Under the pieces are notes generated by a model, which worked only from the letters and a program-made list of their open reading frames with translations, searched no databases and was not told the DNA's origin. The position numbers and the translations under genes were made by a program. Shown one piece after another: positions 7,827-15,383 of a DNA stretch of 64,000 bases. This DNA is from Salegentibacter sp. Hel_I_6 (GTDB lineage: Bacteria; Bacteroidota; Bacteroidia; Flavobacteriales; Flavobacteriaceae): assembly GCF_000745315.1 (NCBI RefSeq), contig NZ_JQNQ01000001.1:4092001-4156000 (forward strand). The letters run 5' to 3'. Each line of letters starts with the position of its first letter. Position 1 is the stretch's first letter.

Positions 7827-8783
7827 ATGGCGATGAATAATATACCCAGCGTTGATCTTGCCGATTTTCTTTCTGAGGATCCAAACAGAAAACAAAAATT
7901 TGTTGAGGAGATTGGTAAAGCTTATGAAGAGATTGGTTTCGTAGCTTTGAAAAATCATTTTCTAGATAATGAGCTGGAGGAAAATTTATATAAAGAAGTG
8001 AAAAGTTTTTTTAGCCTTCCTTTAGAGGTTAAGAAAAAATATGAAATTGAGGGCCTTGCCGGGCAGCGTGGATATATCTCTTTTGGAAAAGAACACGCTA
8101 AAGGAAAAAAGGAAGGCGATCTTAAAGAATTTTGGCATTTTGGCCAGGAACCCGAAGCAGATGCTAAGTTAATAGAAGAATACCCAGAAAATGTCCAGGT
8201 TTCTGAACTTAAGGATTTTAATGAGACAGGAATGGAAGCTTACAGAATGCTGGAAAAAACCGGTATTTATGTACTTCGCGCTTTAGCCCTATATATTGGT
8301 CTTGAAGAACATTATTTTGACCACTGGGCCAGCAATGGAAATAGTATCTTAAGACCTATCCACTACCCTCCTATCACAGAAGAACCAAAAGGAGCGGTTA
8401 GGGCTGGGGCTCACGGAGATATAAATCTTATCACCTTGCTTATGGGAGCATCAACCGGTGGACTTCAGGTTTTGAGAAAAGACGGCGAATGGATAGACGC
8501 GGTACCGCAGGAAGACGAGTTGGTAATAAATGTGGGAGATATGCTCGAGAGACATACCAATAATAAACTGCGTTCTACAATTCACCGTGTAATCAATCCT
8601 CCGAAAGAACAATGGAGCAAACCACGATATTCTATACCTTTCTTTATGCACCCAAGAAGTGAAATGCGACTTGATTGTCTTGAGGAATGTATAGATGAAG
8701 AAAACCCAAAACAATACGAAGATATTACTGCTGGCGAATTTTTACACCAACGCCTGGTAGAAATAGGGCTCCTAAAGAAATAA
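7827..8783 (+). CDS. 2-oxoglutarate/Fe(II)-dependent oxygenase, isopenicillin-N-synthase family
   Basis: The 318-residue protein has the N-terminal DIOX_N segment (IPSVDLADF, residues 6-14) and the C-terminal double-stranded beta-helix. Iron ligands are visible as His196 and Asp198 (GAHGDIN) and His253 (TIHRV). Arg267 and Ser269 in RYSIPFF would bind the 2-oxoglutarate carboxylate. Such enzymes hydroxylate or desaturate small molecules; the substrate is unknown. The gene is divergent from the E1 gene and is followed closely by yciH, forming the head of a plus-strand run. Either ATG 7827 or ATG 7833 may be the start. Confidence 0.85.
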   Translation: MAMNNIPSVDLADFLSEDPNRKQKFVEEIGKAYEEIGFVALKNHFLDNELEENLYKEVKSFFSLPLEVKKKYEIEGLAGQRGYISFGKEHAKGKKEGDLKEFWHFGQEPEADAKLIEEYPENVQVSELKDFNETGMEAYRMLEKTGIYVLRALALYIGLEEHYFDHWASNGNSILRPIHYPPITEEPKGAVRAGAHGDINLITLLMGASTGGLQVLRKDGEWIDAVPQEDELVINVGDMLERHTNNKLRSTIHRVINPPKEQWSKPRYSIPFFMHPRSEMRLDCLEECIDEENPKQYEDITAGEFLHQRLVEIGLLKK

Positions 8784-8786
8784 GTT

Positions 8787-9137
8787 ATGGCAAAGAAGAA
8801 ACTTGGGCTTGAAGACTTAGGCGGTTTTGTTTTTTCAACTAATGATGATTTTGAAGGAAACGAAAACGAAGAAACAGATCAAACTTTAGCTCCTGGCGAA
8901 CAGGAACTGGAAGCACATTTTAGCAGTAAAGGTCGCAGTGGAAAAACCGTTACTATTATTAAAGGTTTTCAAGGTACTAATGACGATTTAGTAATTCTTG
9001 GAAAGAAACTGAAGAAAAAATGTGGAGTTGGTGGTTCAGCAAAAGATGGTGAGATTATTATTCAGGGAGATGATCGTGAAAAAATTATGGAACTCCTTAG
9101 AAAAGATGGATACAACGTAAAACGGGTAGGTGGTTAA
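8787..9137 (+). CDS. yciH: SUI1/eIF1-like translation factor
   Basis: This 116-residue protein has a variable acidic N-terminus (about 45 residues rich in Glu and Asn) and a C-terminal SUI1 domain with RSGKTVTIIKGFQG and CGVGGSAKDGEIIIQG. These match bacterial YciH, the homologue of eukaryotic eIF1. YciH binds the ribosome and has been linked to start-codon fidelity and stress translation. It starts three bases after the oxygenase stop and is probably co-transcribed with it. The family assignment is secure; the physiological role is less so. Confidence 0.9.
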   Translation: MAKKKLGLEDLGGFVFSTNDDFEGNENEETDQTLAPGEQELEAHFSSKGRSGKTVTIIKGFQGTNDDLVILGKKLKKKCGVGGSAKDGEIIIQGDDREKIMELLRKDGYNVKRVGG

Positions 9138-9162
9138 TTTTCATCTATTTTAAATTCCCCCT

Positions 9163-10095
9163 ATGACTAATACGGCCTTGCATATTATAAATGGTGATAG
9201 TTTAACCGAACAGGTTGAAGCTCTTGATCTCCCAGGACAAATTATTGTCTGGCGGGAATTATTGTGTGAAGGTCCTTGCACAAAGGAAGTAGGTTCAAAT
9301 AAATTTATTAAACAGAGACAGAAATTTTTAAAAGAGGCTTATAATATTTCTGCTGAAAATTACCAGGAAAGATTTGTAACTCAACTTAGCAAATTGAAAG
9401 AAGCTAAAAATTATGATCACGTAGTACTCTGGTTTGAATTTGATCTATTTTGTCACATAAATATGTTGGCTGCTATAAGTTTTTATATGGAACATAAGCC
9501 GAAGGTTCCTTTCTACCTGGTTTGCAGTAAACGTCTTAAAGGGGAAGATGAGTTTCTACCTCTTTCCAGTCTTTCAGAAAAACATCTACTCAACCATTTT
9601 AAGCATAAAATTGAATTAAAAGAAGAAGACCTCGAAATAGCTTCTTTAGTTTGGGAACTTTATTGCGGTAACGACCCTATGAAACTCAAGAAACAAATAA
9701 AGAAAACTTCAAATTTTGAATATCTTTCCAGTTGCATTAGGGCGCATATTGAGCGCTTTCCAAATAGTAAAACAGGAATTAATTCGCTAGAAAGAAACGT
9801 ACTAAAACTAATAGAAAATCAGCAGATTGCTTCAATTAATCAATTACTGGGATATGCTTTGCAATATCAGGGTTATTATGGCTATAGTGACTCTCAAATG
9901 GAAAGAGTATTAAAAAAGTTAACTATTTTTTATAGCCTTGAAAATAACAAGGTTATTCTAACGCAAAAGGGCCAGGATGTTCTAAATTCTAAGAAGAATT
10001 TCTACCAGGAACTTAAGAATGAAGATTGTTTGGGAGGAGCTCGTGTTTTTGATTTCTTATATGACTCCGATTCTCACAAGGTTCTAAAATTATAA
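9163..10095 (+). CDS. DUF1835 domain-containing protein
   Basis: The 310-residue protein begins LHIINGDSLTEQVEAL and continues with IVWRELLCEGP, the hallmark start of DUF1835 proteins. A C-terminal helical region follows that resembles the winged-helix-like DUF3658 part (about residues 200-300). There is no signal peptide or membrane segment, so it is cytosolic. It lies 25 bases after yciH, and the next gene's ATG follows its stop after one base, suggesting one transcript. Function is unknown. Confidence 0.7.
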   Translation: MTNTALHIINGDSLTEQVEALDLPGQIIVWRELLCEGPCTKEVGSNKFIKQRQKFLKEAYNISAENYQERFVTQLSKLKEAKNYDHVVLWFEFDLFCHINMLAAISFYMEHKPKVPFYLVCSKRLKGEDEFLPLSSLSEKHLLNHFKHKIELKEEDLEIASLVWELYCGNDPMKLKKQIKKTSNFEYLSSCIRAHIERFPNSKTGINSLERNVLKLIENQQIASINQLLGYALQYQGYYGYSDSQMERVLKKLTIFYSLENNKVILTQKGQDVLNSKKNFYQELKNEDCLGGARVFDFLYDSDSHKVLKL

Positions 10096-10096
10096 T

Positions 10097-10966
10097 ATGC
10101 CAATAAAAGCATCAGAATTTATTCAGAATAGTGATGGTAGTGTTTACCATTTAAATTTATTACCAGAGCATCTCGCAGATACCGTTATCACTGTAGGTGA
10201 TCCAGATCGTGTAGCAAGGGTGACAAGGCATTTTGATAAAATTGAATTCAAAGTAAGTAAGCGTGAATTCCATACGCAAACCGGGATTTACAAGGGAAAA
10301 CGCATAAGCGTGATTTCAACAGGTATTGGGCCAGATAATATTGATATTGTAATCAACGAACTGGACGCTTTGGTTAATATAGATTTTAAAACCCGGGAGC
10401 TAAAAGAAAAAACTAAAAGTCTCGATATTATTAGAATTGGCACTACCGGCTCTATTCAGGAGGAAATTCCTGTTGATTCTTTTTTAATTAGTGAAAGTGC
10501 TATTGGATTTGACGGACTTCTTCACTTTTATGAGAGTGAACATATTCAAAACCTTGAATTTACTGAAGCTTTCATTAAACACTTAAATTGGTTTAAAAAG
10601 AAGGCATCGCCGTATGTAGTAGATGGCAGTAAATCTCTTATAAATCGTTTGGAAAGTAGCAACATTCATAAAGGTGTTACGGGAACAAATATCGGATTTT
10701 ATGGGCCTCAGGGAAGAATTTTGCGCTTAGCGCTTCAGGATAATGAAATGAATGATAAACTTTCTTCTTTTTCATTCGAAAATAAGAAAATAACAAATCT
10801 GGAGATGGAAACTTCAGCCATCTATGGATTATCTAAATTAATGGGTCACCACGCAATTTCTATGAATGCTATAATAGCGAATCGCCCGGCCGGAACTTTT
10901 TCTAAAAATCCGAAGAAAACAGTAGAAGATTTAATTGCCTACACTTTGGAAAGTCTTATTAAATAA
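10097..10966 (+). CDS. Nucleoside phosphorylase (uridine-phosphorylase-like)
   Basis: The 289-residue protein shows the family phosphate-binding loop near the N-terminus (TVGDPDRVARV, about residues 32-42) and ISTGIGPDN. The ribose-binding segment near the C-terminus reads NLEMETSAIYGL. These place it in the PNP/UDP phosphorylase family that cleaves nucleosides with phosphate to free base and ribose-1-phosphate. Uridine is the likeliest substrate from overall resemblance, but this is not certain. It is the last gene of the run begun by the 2OG oxygenase. Confidence 0.82.
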   Translation: MPIKASEFIQNSDGSVYHLNLLPEHLADTVITVGDPDRVARVTRHFDKIEFKVSKREFHTQTGIYKGKRISVISTGIGPDNIDIVINELDALVNIDFKTRELKEKTKSLDIIRIGTTGSIQEEIPVDSFLISESAIGFDGLLHFYESEHIQNLEFTEAFIKHLNWFKKKASPYVVDGSKSLINRLESSNIHKGVTGTNIGFYGPQGRILRLALQDNEMNDKLSSFSFENKKITNLEMETSAIYGLSKLMGHHAISMNAIIANRPAGTFSKNPKKTVEDLIAYTLESLIK

Positions 10967-11049
10967 ATTAATTAAAATTTTATAATTTATTAAGTCTCGC
11001 TTAGAGTGCATTTAACACAAAATTAAAAGCAGTCCTCTTTCCTTATTTG

Positions 11050-11057
11050 TATTTTTG
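11050..11057 (+). promoter_or_regulatory. -7 promoter element upstream of ppk1
   Basis: TATTTTTG matches TAnnTTTG exactly and lies 19 bases before the ppk1 ATG. No good -33 TTTG was found at the expected distance. Confidence 0.4.
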
Positions 11058-11076
11058 ATTAAACCACTAACCAATA

Positions 11077-13131
11077 ATGCAGGAACCACAGGAAATCCCA
11101 TTAAGACATAGAGATCTTAACTGGTTGAGCTTTAACGCAAGAGTATTACAGGAGGCAGAAGATAAGATCAATCCGCTTTACGAGCGGATTCGTTTTTTAG
11201 CCATTTTCTCTTCAAATTTAGACGAATACTTTAGAGTAAGAGTTTCACAGCTTAGGCAAATGAAGCGTGTAGAAAAAAGCATTAGAAAAAAGCTCGCCCT
11301 GAAGCCTTCAAAAACTACTAAAGAAATTCTTGAAGAGGTTAAAATTCAGCAGCATAAATTTGGAGAGATTTATCAAAAGCAAATATTGCCCGAATTAGCA
11401 AAAAACGGGATCTATTTAATTGATGCCGAACATTTTAATAAACTTCAGCAGGAATTCTCAGCTAAATATTTTCAGGAAAAAGTTAAAGCACATATAAACC
11501 CCGAGATCATTGATCTTGATAAAGAGAACGAGCTTTTCTTACAGAATGCTGAATTATACCTAGTGGTAAGTTTTGCCAATAAAGATAAACTGGGGATTGT
11601 AAATATTCCTGTTGATACCTGCGGAAGGTTTGTAAAACTGGAAGGTGATGGCGAAGAAAATTCAATTACTTACCTGGACGAAATTATTAGAAGTCAGGTT
11701 GGATCTATCTTTGAGAATAATGATATTGATGGGGTTTATGAAATTAAACTTTCGCGGGATGCTGAACTTTACATTGAAGATAAATATGAAGGAGTTTTAG
11801 CTGAAAAAATATACGATTCTCTCGCGCAAAGAACCGATGGCCAGCCTACCCGATTATTATATGATGCAGAAATGCCCCATGAGCTTCACAAAAAAGTAAG
11901 AAAACTCCTGAAGTTAGGTAAAATTGACATGATGCCTGGAGGGAAATATCATAATTTCAATGATTTTTTCTCTTTTCCAGATCCTACAAATAATGCAGAG
12001 CTACATTATGAAAAATTGCCAGAAATAGCCCACAAAGTGATATCAAAATCCAAAAACTATTTTGATACTATTTCAGAAAAAGACCAGGCTGTTCATTTTC
12101 CGTACATGTCTTTTGCTTATGTAGAGAATTTTCTAGAACAGGCGGTAAGTGACAAAGATGTTACTGCTATAAAAATTTCCCTTTACCGGGTAGCAGATGA
12201 ATCTAGATTAACAAGTTTACTTTTAAAAGCTCTAGAAAACGGAAAACAGGTTACGGTTTTCGTGGAAGCCAAAGCCAGGTTTGATGAAGAAAATAATATT
12301 ATTTGGGGTCGAAAATTTGAGGAAAAAGGAGCTAATGTTATATACTCCTATCCAAAGATAAAGGTGCATTCCAAAATTATGCTAATCCAGCGTATGGAAG
12401 GCGAAGACCTGGTTAATTATTCTTATATAGGAACGGGTAATTTTAATAGTGAAACCTCAAAAATTTATTGTGACCACGCAATTTTCACCTCTAATAAACA
12501 AATTGCGAAAGAACTATCCCGACTATTTAAAGTGCTGGAGGGAGAATTAATTATTCCGAGGGAAAAAAACTTACTAATTTCCCCTTTTTCTACCCGCCAG
12601 GAATTTATTAAATTAATCTATAACGAAATCGACCTGGCACGAGATGGTAAAAAAGCGAAAATAACCGCTAAAATGAACAGTCTCGAAGATCCAGAAATGA
12701 TAGATTTACTCTACAAAGCAAGTAGCGCAGGAGTAGAAATAAGATTATTAGTTAGAGGATTTACCTGTTTAATTCCCGGCGTCAAAGGTTTAAGTGAAAA
12801 TATTTATATTACCAGTATTGTAGATAGATATTTAGAGCACGGCAGAATTTATATTTTCGAAAATGGTGGCGATGAGAAAATTTATTATGGAAGTGCAGAT
12901 TGGATGTCTCGTAATCTCTCCCGCCGAATAGAAGTGCTCTCCCCTATTCTGGATAAAGATGTAGCGCAGGAATTTAAAGAAATTCTTGAAATTCAGCTTA
13001 ATGATAATGTAAAGGCCAGAATTCAGGATGCTGATGAAAAAAATGAGTATGTAAATAGGAGTAAAAGTGAGAGCCCAGTTAGGTCACAATACGAAATTTA
13101 CAATTACTTAAAAGAGAAGCACAGTTTATAA
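11077..13131 (+). CDS. ppk1: Polyphosphate kinase 1
   Basis: The 684-residue protein has the four-part Ppk1 architecture: helical N-domain (LNWLSFNARVLQEA), head domain and two phospholipase-D-like C domains. The autophosphorylated histidine is His431 in KVHSKIML, and the second conserved His588 is in DRYLEHGRIYIF. The YIGTGNFNSETSKIY signature is also present. It makes and degrades long-chain polyphosphate from ATP and usually associates with the membrane. The ATG is preceded by a TATTTTTG promoter element. Length is normal for the family. Confidence 0.96.
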   Translation: MQEPQEIPLRHRDLNWLSFNARVLQEAEDKINPLYERIRFLAIFSSNLDEYFRVRVSQLRQMKRVEKSIRKKLALKPSKTTKEILEEVKIQQHKFGEIYQKQILPELAKNGIYLIDAEHFNKLQQEFSAKYFQEKVKAHINPEIIDLDKENELFLQNAELYLVVSFANKDKLGIVNIPVDTCGRFVKLEGDGEENSITYLDEIIRSQVGSIFENNDIDGVYEIKLSRDAELYIEDKYEGVLAEKIYDSLAQRTDGQPTRLLYDAEMPHELHKKVRKLLKLGKIDMMPGGKYHNFNDFFSFPDPTNNAELHYEKLPEIAHKVISKSKNYFDTISEKDQAVHFPYMSFAYVENFLEQAVSDKDVTAIKISLYRVADESRLTSLLLKALENGKQVTVFVEAKARFDEENNIIWGRKFEEKGANVIYSYPKIKVHSKIMLIQRMEGEDLVNYSYIGTGNFNSETSKIYCDHAIFTSNKQIAKELSRLFKVLEGELIIPREKNLLISPFSTRQEFIKLIYNEIDLARDGKKAKITAKMNSLEDPEMIDLLYKASSAGVEIRLLVRGFTCLIPGVKGLSENIYITSIVDRYLEHGRIYIFENGGDEKIYYGSADWMSRNLSRRIEVLSPILDKDVAQEFKEILEIQLNDNVKARIQDADEKNEYVNRSKSESPVRSQYEIYNYLKEKHSL

Positions 13132-13209
13132 ATAAGCTTAAAGAGCTTCGATAATTATTGCAATGCTCAACGGATTACATAAAACCAATCATAAAATTTA
13201 AATATTCAT

Positions 13210-14061
13210 ATGAAAACTATAAAAGTAGGTGGTGTACCAGAACATTTTAATCTTCCATGGCACTTATGTATTGAAGAAAAACTTTTTGAGAATGCCGGGT
13301 TAAATGTAATATGGAAAGATTTTCCCGGTGGTACCGGCGCAATGAATAGAGCCTTACGTTCTGGAGAAATTGATATTGCAGTAATTCTTACTGAAGGTTT
13401 TTTAAAAGACGTTATTTCAAGTAATGAAAGCAAAATTATACAAACATATATTGGCTCTCCTTTGGTATGGGGAATTCACGTTGCAGCGGGTTCTAAATAT
13501 AAATCTGTAGAGGAACTAAAAAATACGAAAGCGGCGATTAGCCGAAAAGGTTCAGGTTCTCATTTAATGGCTTATGTGAATGCTCAAAATCACGAGTGGG
13601 ATACCGATGATCTTCAATTTGAAATAGTAAATGATCTTGACGGTGCCATAGATGCCTTAACAGAAGATAGAGCCCAATATTTTATGTGGGAACATTTTAC
13701 CACCAAACCCCTTGTAGATAAACGCATTTTCAGAAGACTTGCCGATTGTCCTACGCCCTGGCCTTGTTTCGTCATTGCTGCCAGGAACGAGAGTTTAAAA
13801 AATGAACCAGCCCGAATTAAAAAAATGCTGGAAATTTTAAATAAGGAAACAAAACGCTTTAAAGAGTTCCCTAAGATTGCAGAAAAATTAGCAGAAAAAT
13901 ACGATCAGCGATTAGAAGACATTCAACAGTGGTTAGAAATTACAAGCTGGAGCCAGGAGCAAATTACTGAAGAGGAAGTAGAAAAAGTACAGGATAAATT
14001 ATTAGAACTTAATTTAATTTCAAAAAAACAGGCAAATTCCGAATTTATTCATAATTTGTAG
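13210..14061 (+). CDS. Periplasmic-binding-protein-like protein without signal peptide (NMT1/SsuA-like fold)
   Basis: The 283-residue protein starts directly with a beta-strand (KTIKVGGVPEHF) and follows the pattern of type II substrate-binding proteins of the NMT1/THI5 and SsuA group: GALNRAL-like GAMNRALRSGEIDIAV, then a hinge and a second lobe. There is no signal peptide, lipobox or membrane segment, and no ABC permease or ATPase is nearby. It should therefore be cytosolic, acting as an enzyme or sensor with a binding-protein fold (inference). It sits 78 bases after ppk1 and 29 bases before a small outer-membrane protein gene. Ligand unknown. Confidence 0.65.
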   Translation: MKTIKVGGVPEHFNLPWHLCIEEKLFENAGLNVIWKDFPGGTGAMNRALRSGEIDIAVILTEGFLKDVISSNESKIIQTYIGSPLVWGIHVAAGSKYKSVEELKNTKAAISRKGSGSHLMAYVNAQNHEWDTDDLQFEIVNDLDGAIDALTEDRAQYFMWEHFTTKPLVDKRIFRRLADCPTPWPCFVIAARNESLKNEPARIKKMLEILNKETKRFKEFPKIAEKLAEKYDQRLEDIQQWLEITSWSQEQITEEEVEKVQDKLLELNLISKKQANSEFIHNL

Positions 14062-14090
14062 CCATTATTCATCAATCATTCCCCATTTAA

Positions 14091-14669
14091 ATGAAAAACT
14101 TATTTTTAGTTGCCTTTCTACTTATCTCATCAATTAATTTCGCCCAGGATTCACAAACCAATGAAACCACTGAACCAGAAAAAAGAGACATTACACAAAA
14201 TGAATTGAGCATTGGTGCGCTCAACCTTGTTGCCTTTGGCGCTTTAGACCTCACTTACGAAAGAATTATAGATCAAAATTCCAGCTGGGCTGTAGAAGCT
14301 TTTATTAAAGCCTTAGATCGTGACAATGAAAGTATTAATGATGCTTTCTATAAAGATTTTTCGCTAACTGGAAAATATAAATATTTCTTTGGAGAACGCT
14401 ATGCCCGTGGATTTTATGTTCACGGTTTTGGGATGCTTTCCAGCGGGGAATATGAAAGTAACTATTATTATGATTCTAATAGCTATAACGGTTATTATGA
14501 GTATGAAGATTATACCGATTTCGCCCTTGGCTTCGGTGTAGGTGGTAAATTCGTTTCTTCGGGTGGGTTTTTCTTAGACCTTGGTACCGGTATTGGCAGA
14601 AATTTACTAAACAATGATTCCCCTACCATTGTAGGGCAATTTAACGTAAATCTTGGGTTTAGATTCTAG
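14091..14669 (+). CDS. Small outer-membrane beta-barrel protein
   Basis: This 192-residue precursor has a Sec signal (KNLFLVAFLLISSINFAQ, cut after Gln or Ala near residue 18) and alternating amphipathic strands ending in LGFRF, the terminal aromatic typical of barrel proteins. The middle contains a Tyr/Asn/Ser-rich stretch (about residues 121-142) that probably forms a surface loop. Gene order suggests co-transcription with the preceding binding-protein-like gene. It converges on ung with a single base between stop codons. No specific transport role can be assigned. Confidence 0.65.
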   Translation: MKNLFLVAFLLISSINFAQDSQTNETTEPEKRDITQNELSIGALNLVAFGALDLTYERIIDQNSSWAVEAFIKALDRDNESINDAFYKDFSLTGKYKYFFGERYARGFYVHGFGMLSSGEYESNYYYDSNSYNGYYEYEDYTDFALGFGVGGKFVSSGGFFLDLGTGIGRNLLNNDSPTIVGQFNVNLGFRF

Positions 14670-14670
14670 A

Positions 14671-15336
14671 TTACCAATCTATGGTTGGTTTACCATTTTC
14701 TTTTAGATATTCGTTTGCTTTACTGAAATGTTTATTCCCAAACCAATAACCACGGTTTGCGCTTAAAGGCGATGGATGACCGCTGGTTAATATAAGATGT
14801 TTAGAGGAGTCAATTTTGGCTCCTTTCTTTTTGGCATAACCACCCCAAAGTAAGAAAACCACATTTTCTTTTTCCGCTGAAATTATTTCAATAATCCTAT
14901 CGGTAAATTGCTCCCAGCCCTTTTTTTGGTGTGAGCCCGCCTGGTGCGCCCTAACAGTTAAAGTAGCATTTAGTAATAATACCCCCTGATCTGCCCAGCG
15001 TTCTAAATTACCAGATTGTGGTACGGGCTTTTCAAGATCATCATTAATTTCTTTAAAGATATTTTGAAGGGATGGCGGAGATTGAATTCCATCATTTACC
15101 GAAAAGCAGAGTCCGTTGGCCTGCCCTGGGCCGTGATAAGGATCCTGGCCTAAAATTACAACCTTTGTGTTGGGAAAAGTGGCGTGTTCAAATGCCGAAA
15201 AAATATCTTTGCCTTTGGGATAGCAAGTGTATTCGGTATATTCGGTTTTTACGAATTCAACCAGATTTTTAAAATAATCCTTTTCAAATTCTTCGGCCAG
15301 TTCTTTTTTCCAGCTGGGGTGTATATCTACCTTCAT
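14671..15336 (-). CDS. ung: Uracil-DNA glycosylase, family 1
   Basis: The 221-residue enzyme carries the family motif GQDPYHGPGQANGL, including the water-activating Asp, and the DNA-intercalation loop HPSPLSANRG. LLWGGYAKKKG is in the expected place. It removes uracil from DNA arising by cytosine deamination or dUMP incorporation, starting base-excision repair. It is divergent from the MutS2-like gene across only 47 bases, placing two DNA-maintenance genes back to back. Length is typical. Confidence 0.96.
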   Translation of the reverse strand: MKVDIHPSWKKELAEEFEKDYFKNLVEFVKTEYTEYTCYPKGKDIFSAFEHATFPNTKVVILGQDPYHGPGQANGLCFSVNDGIQSPPSLQNIFKEINDDLEKPVPQSGNLERWADQGVLLLNATLTVRAHQAGSHQKKGWEQFTDRIIEIISAEKENVVFLLWGGYAKKKGAKIDSSKHLILTSGHPSPLSANRGYWFGNKHFSKANEYLKENGKPTIDW

Positions 15337-15345
15337 TTTAATTAA

Positions 15346-15353
15346 GTAAATTT
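15346..15353 (+). promoter_or_regulatory. -7 promoter element of the MutS2-like gene
   Basis: TAAATTTG fits TAnnTTTG exactly and lies 30 bases before the ATG at 15384 in the short gap shared with ung. A -33 TTTG is not evident. Confidence 0.4.
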
Positions 15354-15383
15354 GCAGAACCTCAAAAGTAGGGAAATTTATTT

